From Marsupella aquatica (lineage: Eukaryota > Marchantiophyta), in NCBI GenBank assembly GCA_973895155.1, contig OZ316896.1, positions 19,592,001 to 19,656,000 on the forward strand: a stretch of DNA of 64,000 bases, written 5' to 3'. Numbering within the stretch: the stretch's first letter is position 1; each line of letters starts with the position of its first letter. Shown here piece after piece: positions 21,247 through 32,907 of this stretch. The notes below the pieces were generated by a model, which was given only the letters and a program-made list of their open reading frames with translations, searched no databases and had not been told where the DNA came from. Both the position numbers and the translations under genes were made by a program.

Positions 21247-23178
21247 ATGCGGAAGAGAAGAGCTTCTCGATCGCCCTCCACCATCGCCTCCAGCGACCCT
21301 GACGACGAAGACGCACGAGAAGCAGTCGAAGAACGAGACGAAGTCGAAGAAGACGGAGCAGAAGGAGGAGAAGGAGAAGGAGGAGAAGGAGGAGACGAAG
21401 AAGGTCGAGAAGAAACGGAGTGGCGGAGGAGGAGGACTGTCGAAGGCTACGCGCATTATCAGCATCAGCATCGTCTTGCATCACCACCCGCAGCGGCTGG
21501 TGCAGGCGGGAGCGAAATGAGAGAGGGGGACATGGAGAAATTGAGATCCGTCGTTCGCGACTGTCTCGGGAAGCACTTGTACTCGTCCGCGATCTTCTTC
21601 TCCGACAAGCTGGCCACGATGGCGGGCAACACTCCGCAGGATCTGTACATGCAGGCGCAAGCGCTTTTCCTCGGGAAGGAGTACCGCCGCGCTCTGCACC
21701 TGCTGCGGCGATTCCACCTCGTTTCCGCTGATCTGCGATTTAGATACCTGGCTGCGAAGTGTTTGGCCGAGGTGAAGGATTGGGAGGAATGTATCGTCAT
21801 GCTGGGAGAAGGCGAGGTCGACGAGGACGGGAATGTGGACATTCTCCCGGACGACCAGGCGGTAGACCTGTCCGATAGCAAGGATGTGGACGAGAGGGAA
21901 ATTCACATCTCTTCCGCAATGTGTCTGCTCCGGGGCAGGGCTTACGAGGCGTTGGAGAACAGGGCGCGCGCTCTGTGCTGGTACATGGCCGCTCTCAAGG
22001 CCGATCCCTTCTGTTTCGAGGCGTTTGAGCACCTCGTGGATAATTACATGCTGACGAATGAGCAGGAATCGAAACTCTTGGCTTCTCTCGATTTCGACCC
22101 GGAGGATCGATGGCTTTCTTTGCTATATTCCTGCCGAGCTAACAAGTATGGGCAGGGAATTACCGTAGACTCAAAAATTGTGGAGCTCGAGCAAGAGACC
22201 TCTGCCGAGTTTGCCTCCCAAGGGGCAGATGACGAGGTTAAAGTGTTGGGATACTCCTTGAAAGATAACACGGATGTCTTGGCTTGTAGAGCGGATTTGG
22301 AGTATCACAAGGGAGACTTCCAGCGTTGTTACGAGACAACGAAGGCGCTTTTAGAAAAGGATCCATACCATTTCTATTCCATGCCATTGCATTTAGGGGC
22401 GGCTCTGGAATTAGGTAAGAAGAACGAGCTTTTTTTAAGAGCTCATAGCCTGGTACAGGAGTATCCGAACAAGGCTGTGGCGTGGTTTGCAGTGGGGTGT
22501 TATTATTATTGCATCAGGCAATACGATCATGCCAGAAGGTATTTTTGCAAGGCCACTGCCACGGAATATACTTTTGCGCCGGCATGGTTGGGGTTTGGGA
22601 ATGCTTACGCTGCGCAGGACGAGAGTGACCAGGCAATGGCTGCGTACCGGACTGCTGCTAGGCTCTTTGCAGGATGTCACTTGCCGGCCCTCTGCATAGG
22701 AATGGAGTACTTGCGGACCAATAACCTTAATCTAGCTGAGCAATTTTTGCTTCAGGCGAAAACCATATGTCCGTCTGATCCCCTTGTTTTGAATGAGCTG
22801 GGGGTTATGGCGTATAGGAACAAGGAGTACGAGACTGCTGCTAGGTGGTTGCGGAAGGCTCTGTTGTTGGTTCCTCCACCGCTTACAGATTCGTGGGAGG
22901 CCACTGTTGTTAATCTTGCCCACACCTTACGCAAGCTGAAAATGTATACCGAGGCAATTTCGATGTATGAGAGGGCCTTGGCTTTGTGTCCCAGAGGGGC
23001 AAGCACCTATGCGGCGTTGGGGTTTACCCATCACTTACAGGGCAGCACGTCTATATCTATTGAATACTATCATAAGGCACTTGCATTGAAACCGGATGAT
23101 TCGTTTACAGCTGAAATGCTATCTATAGCACTTGCTGATGAATGCCTCCTCCAGAATGCTTTTCAGAAGCCCCTTTGA
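21247..23178 (+). CDS. APC6: anaphase-promoting complex subunit 6 (CDC16), TPR protein
   Basis: A single intronless frame of 643 residues. From M91 (21517) onward it reads as full-length plant APC6/CDC16: MREGDMEKLRSVVRDC, KHLYSSAIFFSDKLA, DLRFRYLAAKCL, WFAVGCYYYCI, AMAAYRTAARLFAGCHLP, CPSDPLVLNELGV and DSWEATVVNLAHTLRKL, ending near the usual terminus. It consists almost entirely of TPR helices forming a superhelix that homodimerises in the APC/C arch and holds the CDC26 N-terminus. The first 90 residues are a charged Arg- and Glu/Gly-rich extension absent from the core family. Translation may begin at M91 instead, since the frame is open either way. Lack of introns in a gene this long is notable. 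Its binding partner CDC26 lies 10.7 kb to the left on the other strand. Confidence 0.95.
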   Translation: MRKRRASRSPSTIASSDPDDEDAREAVEERDEVEEDGAEGGEGEGGEGGDEEGREETEWRRRRTVEGYAHYQHQHRLASPPAAAGAGGSEMREGDMEKLRSVVRDCLGKHLYSSAIFFSDKLATMAGNTPQDLYMQAQALFLGKEYRRALHLLRRFHLVSADLRFRYLAAKCLAEVKDWEECIVMLGEGEVDEDGNVDILPDDQAVDLSDSKDVDEREIHISSAMCLLRGRAYEALENRARALCWYMAALKADPFCFEAFEHLVDNYMLTNEQESKLLASLDFDPEDRWLSLLYSCRANKYGQGITVDSKIVELEQETSAEFASQGADDEVKVLGYSLKDNTDVLACRADLEYHKGDFQRCYETTKALLEKDPYHFYSMPLHLGAALELGKKNELFLRAHSLVQEYPNKAVAWFAVGCYYYCIRQYDHARRYFCKATATEYTFAPAWLGFGNAYAAQDESDQAMAAYRTAARLFAGCHLPALCIGMEYLRTNNLNLAEQFLLQAKTICPSDPLVLNELGVMAYRNKEYETAARWLRKALLLVPPPLTDSWEATVVNLAHTLRKLKMYTEAISMYERALALCPRGASTYAALGFTHHLQGSTSISIEYYHKALALKPDDSFTAEMLSIALADECLLQNAFQKPL

Positions 23179-25977
23179 CTTATCTGATATCTTTGAAGTT
23201 ATCAGGCCATTTCTCGCCTCTCGCCTCCCCCCAGTTCGCTGTCCGCTATCTGGGGCCGTCCGAACGAGATGTTCTTGTCGCAGGGCTTAGGGTACAAGAC
23301 GAGCAGCTAAGAGGATCTATTGCAGCTTTGCCTTACCCTCCACAACGTAGCCAGCAGTACAATGTGGGCGCCTATGTAGCAAGTGGACATCTTAAGGTCA
23401 ACTCTAGCAGTCGAGGGTTGGATTCAATTTTCTAGTGTTTCTATCTGGCACCAAGGTTTTCATCATTTCCGGAGCGACGAAGCAGATCATTGTACACCAC
23501 AGGGATTGAAGTCCACTGGAAATGGGACCACTCAATTATGTGTCCAATGGTTCAAATTGCCTGGACCCTTAGTTGTTGATGAGGTGGTGTCGAAGCGGAA
23601 GGTGAAGGCTAATGGAAGCACAGCCTTCTGCATCTTGGGAAATATGACAGGTAAAGTCCCCCATTTGAGCTCGCGTATCAGGTCTCTTTGGAGTCTATGC
23701 ATTCCATTGGTGACGGACCCCAGTGCAATGGATGGGAAGGATTTTGTGTTTCTAGCTAGCCTCGGCATTATAAGGCTGGCAATTCTCTTTTGCCGAGTTT
23801 CATAGAGTAATTCTGGGATCGCTGACCATTGACATCCTGCTTGCAGGTCCCACTTGGGAGGTGGAAGCTACACTGTGGCAGTTTCCAGGGAGCACCAGTC
23901 ATTACATTGTTCTATTCTGAAAGGTCAGGACCTCATTAGGAAAGCCTTATTCATAGGTGGGAGAACGGCTGAAATGAGCCCTCTGCACTATTTCGCCAGT
24001 CAATGCATGCCGCATTCTTTCATCTTCTTCCTCATAGCTATATTTTAGGCTCCCGTTTAAACCTCCATCCTGTATAAACTTCAAGTATACTGTATGGACT
24101 CGAGGCCCAGCTTTCCCCTTTTCCGGGTAGAAACCAACCTTGGACTGTCAAGAGTGAGCTGTTCCGTAGTCTGGTTGCGCAGTATGGCAGCCATGAAGGT
24201 AGATTATAAGACTTTCAGTATTATGATAAATGGACCTGTAACGAGTTTGGAGTCCTCGGGGGCCCCTCTCTGGGCCGAAGACTAACCGAGGAAGTGAAGA
24301 CACAGTGAAGTTTGTTGATCGTCTCTTTTTGATCTGTGGCACTTATGAAGCAAACAGCTATCAATATGTCAGTACTTACGTATAGATACAATCTGTGGTT
24401 TTACTCTCTTCTGATTAGTGCAAGCAACCGTATACACATGTGATAATTTCTAGGACCCTTGTTGAACTCAAAATAGTCGTTGATTATCCAACTCGATGGA
24501 GAGGCACTTTTCGGTTGGCTTTCTTGCACAGGTGGGCGAATGCATCGAACTTAGGGGAGCTCCTGACGCTGGGATGAAGCAAGGGTAAGAGCCTGAATCT
24601 GTCCATAGTATCTTTGACTAGGATCATGGCAAATGGCAAGCGTGACCACGCAGATTGAATCAAAGATGGAACCTCGAGAATGGAGACATTTGGCATCAGT
24701 GCTGAAAGACGCTAGCAGTTTTGGATTTTGTCCAGAACCAGGTTTTTTGCTTGGACTGGACAATCGCCCGTCTACAATGGGGAGCATGCAACGGGCGATT
24801 TCCTGTGTCTTCCACCTCTGAGGACACACTTCACTTCTTTTCTTCTCACCACCTGTCCAACGAGAGTAGGTAGCTTGGGATTTTGAGACAGCTATCTGAA
24901 CAGCACCCCAAAGGGCAACTGATCCTGATCAAGGCCAGCAACGCTTATGGCAGATGCTGTGATGAGTCTGGCGGACGAAAGGCGGAATTCACGGCGGAGA
25001 TGGCACACTTCTAAACGTCAGGGTTAGTTACGAGGAAGAAGAAGGCTTCAAGTTGCCTATTGGTGATGGTGGTCAGTTACATATGTATGACACACTAGGG
25101 CCCACAGAAGTAGCGCCACCCCGTTGGTTGCAGGATTCAAAGTTTTGTGGGGTTTAGTTGTCAAAACTAAGTTTCTCCTCCGTAAGACTTCATCTCGACA
25201 CGACTGTAATCAGTTCTTCTCTCCTGAAACCAAACAGAGAGGCTTGACCTTCGAATCGAGAGGATTAGGATCTGCTGGAAACCTATTACATATGAAAATG
25301 AATTTGTCTTGACCAGCTAAATCCCGTAAAACTATCGCCCACACCATGGAAACAGCTGTGGTTTGTTTTGCGCGATTTCATTTTGTGGGATTTAGTTGTC
25401 AAAACTAATTCCATCTCCTCCAAAAGAGTTTAGGGGTTTACACAGCTGGAATTCAATCCTGTTGTCCTCTGAAATTGGAACCACTCCAGACCAGGCTTGA
25501 CCTTTCAATCAAGAGAATGGGGATCAGCTTGACCTTGTGAAGAAGACCTTACTTCACCTCCATACTGACTAGAGCTCAATTGCTGTAGTCCTACTTACTT
25601 TAAACCGCTCCAGAAGAGTCTTGACATTACTAACGACCACCGGGCTTGGCTCTGCTTTCTGAAGTAGCCATAGATCCTGGAGTAGTTTGACAACGCTGCC
25701 CTGTTCTATTCTAGAGAAGCAGGTATGCGTCTACAAAATCATTCGGGAAATGGGTCAGAGGCAGAAGCTGCTGACAACCACCAGGGGCTGGCGAGGAAAC
25801 TCTCCCCTGGTCCGTGGCACTAGATTTTGACAAGATTGTCGGGAAGTCTGTCCTGCGGCATAAAGGCTGTTCGATCACCGAAGAAGCGTTCATCCTTTTT
25901 CTAGACACGGAGTGGTTTCAAGCAAGTTGGCCCGAATGATGCGAGAAAGTATTTTAGGACAGAGGACAGAGCCCGAA
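23179..25977. other. spacer downstream of CDC16
   Basis: The first few hundred bases should be the CDC16 3' UTR. Open frames such as 23383-23805 (+) carry no recognisable domain and overlap it. A diverged duplication around GTTTAGTTGTCAAAACTAA and CAGAGAGGCTTGACCTT recurs at about 25150-25300 and 25390-25520. Confidence 0.5.
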
Positions 25978-27095
25978 AGCAAGAATGATTCTCTCACCTG
26001 CAACGAGCTGAGGGCAAATGAACGAGAACTGTGAACCCGAGAGACTGCGATGTACGTATTAGAAGCTTTGTTGATCCCGTCGACGAGTGACCATCCTGAA
26101 TGCTACTATCCTGTATGAGAGGCCTGGATACAAAGCCAGACCGAGCATGAACGATTTTTGTTTTCTCCATACGTCGTTCATGCCCGGTTTGCTTTGGATC
26201 GCTTGTCCAAACATTTCAAAGCCAACTCGCCGTCCTCAAATTTGACTCCCTCCCATGGCCAGTGGGGAGAACGTCGGTCTCGTCAGAACTGAGTCGATCT
26301 GTCATTGTAAGTCTCCATTCCCTACGTGTGGACTGGCAACATCAAAGAGACTAATTGAAACCGAGTAAGTCTCTTACTATCGTCCAAAGCGGAAAATGCA
26401 CATTCACTCAAGATTGCACAAAGTTGCAAAGCTTTCATATCGCATGGATGGAGGCAGGCCAACCACGACAAAAGGCAATAGAGAGGGTGTAAGCATCAGC
26501 ATATCAAGGAAGGACGGGGACTGGGACAAATTGGAATAATGGACTAGAAAGAGGCCCTCGTACCGTAGATCTTACTCACCCCGGTGACAAGGCACGAGGA
26601 TGGTAGCGATGCTAATTGCTACTTTAGCTGACACAACACTTGGAACATAGAAATTGCCATCATCGTCTGTATGAAATGGATCCTGATCTACATTCCCTAA
26701 AGCAAGAATGATTCTCTCACCTGCAAAGAGCTGAGCGCAAATGAGAACTGTGAACCCGAGAGACTGAGATGTACGTATTAGAAGCTTTGTTGATCCCGTC
26801 AATGAGTGACCATCCTGAATCCTACTATTCTATGTGAGAGGCCTGGATACAAAGCCAGACCGAGCATGAACGATTTTTGTTTACTCCATACGTCGTTCAT
26901 GCCCGGTTTGCTTTGGATCGCTTGTCCAAACATTTCACAGCCAACTCGACTCCTCAAAACTTGTCTCCCTCCCATGGCCAGTGGGGAGAACGTCGGTCTC
27001 GTTGAGAACTGAGTCGATTTGTCATTTTAAGTCTCCATTCCCTGTGTGGACTGGCAACATCCAAGAGACTAATTGAAACCGACTAAGTCTCAAGC
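25978..27095 (+). repeat. about 395-bp direct duplication, 723-bp offset
   Basis: The segment 25978-26375 recurs at 26701-27095 at high identity by eye, with small deletions. Shared landmarks are AAGAATGATTCTCTCACCTG, GAGAGACTGNGATGTACGTA, GCCTGGATACAAAGCCAGAC, CGTCGTTCATGCCCGGTTTG and CCATGGCCAGTGGGGAGAAC. The 325 bp between copies are single copy. The minus-strand frame 26572-26802 in the spacer has no recognisable domain. No terminal repeats or target duplications were found, so the mechanism is unknown. Confidence 0.9.
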
Positions 27096-27106
27096 CGGCT
27101 CCTGGA

Positions 27107-27378
27107 TCGATTCAATCCTTGTGAATCTCCATCCTAGTGGCGTTGTTTGAAGCCTGTCCCCCACCTCTGAGAAAGGCCATTAATATTGGACGCTTTGCCC
27201 GCTCGTCAAAGCTTCACACATGACACTCCATGATCATCGCTCCCAACCTCCACACGTCACAGCTATGAGTGGCTGGTGGCACACGAGTTCCTACTTTCTA
27301 GTCTTCTAGAAGAATCTCGCCGAAGAAGAAGTCGCCAACACATTTTCAAGGATGTCGGTCAATGTCGTACTCGGGTGC
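27107..27378 (-). pseudogene. protein kinase relic, subdomains VIII to XI
   Basis: In one minus-strand frame, the stretch from 27378 downward reads APEYDIDRHP, stop, KCVGDFFFGEILLED, stop, KVGTRVPPATHSCDVW, RLGAMIMECHV, stop, SFDERAKRPILMAFL. The order APE (subdomain VIII), D-V-W-x-L-G (subdomain IX) and an RP pair (subdomain XI) is that of a eukaryotic protein kinase C-lobe. Three stops in the frame indicate a decayed copy. No catalytic HRD or DFG segments were recognised upstream. It adjoins the right copy of the 395-bp duplication. Some stops may instead be introns, so the decay is probable and not proven. Confidence 0.4.
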
Positions 27379-28589
27379 CCAAGATCACTATACTTGAGAA
27401 GCGGATGATGACTCATGGAATTTCATGGTAGAAAATGATTATTTCAGTGCCGTGCTGATAGGAAAGACCTATCAAGGACAGAGCTCGCCCGCGCTACCCT
27501 ACGTTGAGTGAGAGCTCCTCGTGTGGGTAGCCTGCGTTCTACGGAGGTAAGACCCACGAAGGCGAGTTGTCTTCGAAGCCCGGTCTGCTGTAGCTAACTT
27601 GGAGCTGGCATATTTTTCATAGAATTTGATTGATTCGCGAGTACTTAATGTCACATCCTGCCCGGGAAGATTCTTTTATGTTACAGAGGAACAACGGAAG
27701 TCGACCACATATTTCATCTAGAATTGTGATGCCTCCACAGTCCAGCGTTTCTCGAAAGGAAATCAATTAGGAAGACCAGAGCTCGTCACCGTTCGAGCTC
27801 CCTACAGTAGTTCTCTCAGGCAATACCGGCTCGGTGCCGATTTAACAGCTTGATTGTCGAATAAACTGGAACACTCAATTTCGAATCACTGCAATCGTTG
27901 CAATTATTCCTTTGCGATTGTTCAGCCCAGATCTTTACAGGTAGCTAGCTAAATAATATTTTGATGTACAACCAACTCCACTATCAAAGAAAAGCAGCAA
28001 TCGATGTTGGCAGTCTCGTCCTGTCGTGTTGAAGAACAGCTCAGGCTCAGCTACTCTGTCGTCTACAGGTCACAATTAATTCAATGAGATGTGATGCCTT
28101 TGCTGCTACCCACCTACCAATTTCCCTACTGCGAAATGGCGAGGACGGTGAATCGCGTAAGTGAGGGGAGGTTAGAAGAATCCACTGACTTATAGGAGGA
28201 GCGTCGCTGAGCATCTCACGAGGCTATGGGCTCTTAGAACCTACCGAAATTCTACTCGGGATTCTACAGATTGCGAGTAAAACCGTCAAAAAATCATCGT
28301 GACCAACCGATAGTAGTTTGGAAATCTCCACTGTCTTGCTCAGCATTGTATACACGACACTATAGTATCCAGATCCAAGGCGAGTCATCCCAGCCAAGTG
28401 GCGACATCCCACCGAAGATCACACAATTGGTTTTGCGGAGAATTCTGCAAAATGGAATTCTGACTAACACCGTGAGCTTTTGAAACCTTCGTGAACATCG
28501 GTACAGTGAAAAAGATAAGACACGATTCTCTCCAATTTGCAACTTGAGAGCACAGTGAGTCAGATTTTTTTTGTTAAGTACGCTCTTGG
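27379..28589. other. spacer
   Basis: No supported gene. Short frames on both strands lack recognisable motifs. Confidence 0.45.
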
Positions 28590-28905
28590 TGGTTTGGCAA
28601 ACACATTCAACTTCATGTGGATTATACAGACTAAAATCTCGAAAGTATGAAAAACTAACATACTGTCAGAAGAATTGATCTTCTAGTCCAAGGGAGAAAG
28701 GAACGAGGAAAAAAGAAACGAGGAAAAAAGCTTCCAGAGTGTGTTATCATAAAACTACGACACTGCCAATAAGATGGCAACCAACGTTGACGTGGTTTGG
28801 CAAACACATTCAGCTTCATGTGGATGATACAAACTAAAATCTGGAAACTATGAAAGACTTAACACACTGTCAGAAAAATTGATGTTCTAGTCCAAGTGAG
28901 AAATT
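28590..28905 (+). repeat. local direct duplication, about 205-bp offset
   Basis: About 110 bp with GGTTTGGCAAACACATTCA, CTTCATGTGGAT, ACTAAAATCT and CACACTGTCAGAA at 28590-28700 recurs at 28795-28905 with a handful of changes. Confidence 0.8.
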
Positions 28906-29640
28906 ATTGCCTCAGCAACGAGGAAAAAAGTTTCCAGAGGTGCTCTGTTATCATAATACTACTCCTGTGCCAAGAAGACTGCAACCCAGCATTGAATTCG
29001 GAGGCCCATAGCCACAACCCAAGTTGGCAGGCAGGATTGTGGGCCGGAGCGTGCTATAGATTCGTCTCTATGAAGGTAGTTGAAAAGATCCAAAGACCTT
29101 TTGACCCTCACTGCCAAGACTACCTTCCACAGAAGCTCGAGCTGAGTAATCAGCTTGGTGGGTGGTGGTTCATGTCAGGAGGATTCGATTCTACCCAGCT
29201 TTGGTATACAGCACATTGCCTGATCCCACATCCTCCCACAGCACACAGTCGGACGCCAGCCGCTAAGTGGAACGCGAAAAGGCAAATAATTGTCCCTGGA
29301 GTGTGGTAATGTCTGTGCAGCGTACAATTGTACACTTCCTTTCTCGCCAACCATGCAGCGTTCTTTTTTACGTTCAACAGTCATCTCTATATCAACATCA
29401 AGTAAAATGTGTAAATAATAGTGCCTCTCAAAGCTTTAAAATTATCGATGAGGGCTACGATCCATTAAAGAATGGTCATAACTTTAGGGCAAGGTTAGGT
29501 AAGAGTTTTGTTTTCACTAGTCTCTAGGGTGATTAATAATAATGACATACTACCAATCCCCACATCTCTTGGACTTAAGAGTACCCCAAGATTCCATCTG
29601 GATTGATTTAAGAGGCCCTGTGATTGCCCATGCCCGATTC

Positions 29641-29738
29641 CTGTCAAGGCCTGCTCAGTAAAACACGCACTAACTTGTAGAGTGAGTGACTGTCAAGGCC
29701 TGCTCAGTAAAACACGCACTAACTTGTAGAGTGAGTGA
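29641..29738 (+). repeat. perfect 49-bp tandem duplication
   Basis: Two adjacent identical 49-bp copies, 29641-29689 and 29690-29738, begin CTGTCAAGGCCTGCTCAGTA and end GAGTGAGTGA. Confidence 0.9.
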
Positions 29739-30051
29739 CTGTTCACAGTTGGGCACGCGCAGTAGACTCTAAGTAAGACTTTAGTGGAAGTGAACGTGAA
29801 AGGCATCTGGGAGGGAGAATCGAGAGCGCCAGTTTTTGTGAGCCAAAGGAGGAGTTTGGACAGTGTTTTCCTTCTGTACATTGCACAACGTTGTGGACGC
29901 AGTGTTGCATTCTGGAGGGCAGGTTTGATTGGATTGCCTCAGTGACATCTTTCTAATCAACTTAATATGGTCAAATTTCATTGAGAATTGAGAGACCTAA
30001 GAATTTCCGAAGATGAGTGCCCAGTTTTCTTTATACAATAGTTCAGTACCC

Positions 30052-31170
30052 GTGCATTGCACAAAAGATGCCGTATCTGCCAAGATATGGTTGAGAAAAC
30101 AAATGTCGTGTTGGCCAAGAGGTCGTTGAGAAAAAAAATGTTATGTCGGCCAAGATTTGGTTGAGAAAAAAGATGTAGTGTCGGCCAAGAGGTAGTTGAG
30201 AAAAAAGATGTTGTGTTGGCCAAGAGGTAGTTGAGAAAAAAGATATTGTGTCGGCCAAGAGGGCGTTGAGAAAAAAGATGTTGTGCCGGCCAAGATGTCG
30301 CTGAGAAAAAAATGTCGTGTCTGCCAGGAAGTCGTTGAGAAAAGGATGTTGTGTCGGCCAAGATGTCCTTGAGGAAAAAGATGTTGTGTCGGCCAAGATG
30401 TAGTTGATGTCGTTTAAAAAAAGTCGAGTTGCCAAAGATGTCATGAAGTAAAAAGATTTTGTGTCGCCAAAGATGACGCAAAGTAAAAAGATGACGTTAA
30501 AAAAAAGGCGTGGAGTAAAAAGATGCTGTAAGTTCAGAAAAAAAGAAGTTGTGTCTCCAAAGATGTCATGGAGTAAAAAGATATTGTCAAGTAAGTAGAT
30601 GTAGTTATGTGAAAGATATTGCCAAGTAAAAAATGTCGGGACGCCAAAGATGTTGTTATGTCAAAGATATCATCAAGTAAAAAGAAACTGTGTTGCCAAA
30701 GTTGTTGTGAAGTAAAACATATGTCGTCAAGTAAAAAGTTGTTGTGATGCCAATAATGTCGTTACGTCCAAGATCGGTGTGGTCAAATAAAAAGATGTTA
30801 TAATGTCAAAGATGTTGTCAAATAAAATTATGCCGTAACTCCACAGCTCTCATCAAGTAAAAAATTTCATTAGTCATAGATGTTGTGAAGTAAAACATGT
30901 CACTCCATTGAATATCGTTAAGGAAAAGATGTTCAAAAGATGTCATTAAGTAAAAAATATCATTGCCCAAAATATGTCTAAGTAATAAAAGATATAATTG
31001 GCAAAAGATGTCAAAGCATAATGAATGCCATTATATTAAAGATGTTATTAAGAAACATATCATGGCACAAAATATATAATTGAGTAAAAAGATTTTTGGG
31101 TTAAAAATATCTCATTGCCCAAAAAATGTTATCTTGTAAAAGATGTCATGGGGTAAAAAATGAGTGACAA
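30052..31170 (+). repeat. 36-bp minisatellite decaying rightwards, starting at GTGCATTGCAC
   Basis: From 30052 a palindrome-like word GTGCATTGCAC is followed by about nine units of roughly 36 bp with GTTGAGAAAAAAGATG, TTGTGTCGGCCAAGA. Units are regular to about 30410. They then become progressively shorter and diverged, with the core AGTAAAAAGATG, to about 31170. The same boundary word and the same GAGAAAAAGATG core occur in inverted orientation at 49.6-49.7 kb, so this is a dispersed family. Frames across it are repetitive and not genes. Confidence 0.85.
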
Positions 31171-32893
31171 TAACCACAAAGTATCACCAGTTAAAAATTA
31201 TTTTTTCTTTGTATTTTTCATTTTTTGATTCCTTGTAAACCTTTAACTGCCCCCACCCCACCTCTTTACCCGCTTTTGTACTATTTTTTGGTTCTTTTAC
31301 AGTATGTAATATTTGTAATCAATTGAACTCTTCTTATGACATAGATTATCATAGGGTATAGTATTATATGTAGATGGTCTATGAAGTACTATACTTAAAT
31401 ATTTATAAAGTACTTGATTATTGTGCATTACCATTCTTTGACATTCTCCTTTATTTATTGCTTGGAAAACGTGTCTTCACTTCACACTAAATATAATATA
31501 ATTTTGGTTTATTCCTTCTCTTGGTCAGATTCTTTAATTTTTGTGCAATTCAAATGATGACCACGCCATAAAAAGGCGCAACTGTTTCTTATAGAAGTTA
31601 ATTTTACTCATGGTCCTCCAGGTTGCCAGAGTCTATTTGAGCTTTTTGGCAAACATGAACGTCCATTTGGGCTTTCAATTGCTGGAATTGAAGATAGAGG
31701 CTTTGGCAAACATGGACGTCCATTTGGGCCTTCAATTGCTGGGATTGAAGATGTATTCCAACAGGCATGGCAGGCTTTTAATCTACTTTACGCTTCTGCT
31801 GTCGTCCCCAGGTCATAAATGGTTTGACCTACCGTTTATTAGGCGACCTTCATTTCGACTCTATAGTCCTCTCAAGTCGTAAAAGGTTGACCCCTTTTCT
31901 CTTTTTTGCTTTTCTTTTTTCTCGTCTCTCTTACTGCACCGTACCCTTTCTTGCTTTCAAGTTGTTTCTGGTCACCAATAATTCGCTAAGTAACCGGCTA
32001 TACTACTACTGTCGATACGGCCATAAGCAGCCTGGCAAGTGCGATGCCAGTACCATCATACTTGAATCAGATGCTACCACTCCTGTGTACGAGCGAGGTT
32101 GGTTTGTGATAGCCATAAACTATATATGCCCGTAAGCCACCACTAGCCACGACAAAAAATCATCACTAGGCATGATACAACCTGAATCCACCCCGCTCCC
32201 CACTAAAAGTCACTTTTTCTTGAAATGGTGATTGGAATTAACGTGGAAGTTTGTCTCAGTAACCAGTTATTTTTCCTAACAACCATAAAAAACCAAACTG
32301 TTCTAGGAAAGGTCAGTTTAGGGATAACCCCCCCCCCCCCCCCCCCCCCCCCCTCTTAATTCGCCACTCCTACTACCCGGAAAAAGGAAAACTAAAGACC
32401 CATTTCCTCCCCATTATGTCCTTTCTCACCTCACTCCCATCCACAACCCCCTTGTTAAAAAAGGAGATGCACCCAATTTACTCTCCCCTCTTTATATACA
32501 ATACCATCTCTTCTGCCCTTTAAAATTTCCCCGCTCTGCCTTACCAAATTGACAAAAGTAAAAATTGAAAGGAACGTAATTTGAGGGGTTTATCCTCCAG
32601 CTCGTAGACTGAGCCTGAGGTTTCCCATACAGCAAAACACCAAAGATATGCCCAAATCTAATTATCCTCACCCCCACCACAAAAAAACCCATGCAACAAC
32701 TTAAGATAACCCTCTCCTACTTTCTCTCCTCCCTCTATGTCTTATACCTCTGTGCCTGTCCTTTCTTTTCCTGTGCAGTCATTGTTTCCTCCCTAAAGCG
32801 TACAACACTCTTTTCCAGGCAGGACATACTATTTAAGTGTACCTGAAAATTTTACTCTCATAAAGATGCAACATCTGAACATGCAAAGATTAA
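31171..32893. other. spacer, with 63-bp duplication and a 26-base C run
   Basis: No supported gene. A pair of near-identical segments (TTTGGCAAACATG, ACGTCCATTTGGGC, TTCAATTGCTGG) lies at about 31637 and 31701. A homopolymer of 26 cytosines spans 32328-32353, an extreme case that may also be an assembly weak point. Confidence 0.6.
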
Positions 32894-32907
32894 TTTTGCA
32901 CTCAACT

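Noticed and set aside
21481-22032. 183-codon minus-strand frame antisense to CDC16
   Set aside because: Shadow of the CDC16 coding strand in GC-richer sequence.
29978-30481. 167-codon minus-strand frame with repeating RHNIFF/TTSWPT motifs
   Set aside because: It is the translation of the 36-bp minisatellite (unit length divisible by three keeps the frame open), not a gene.
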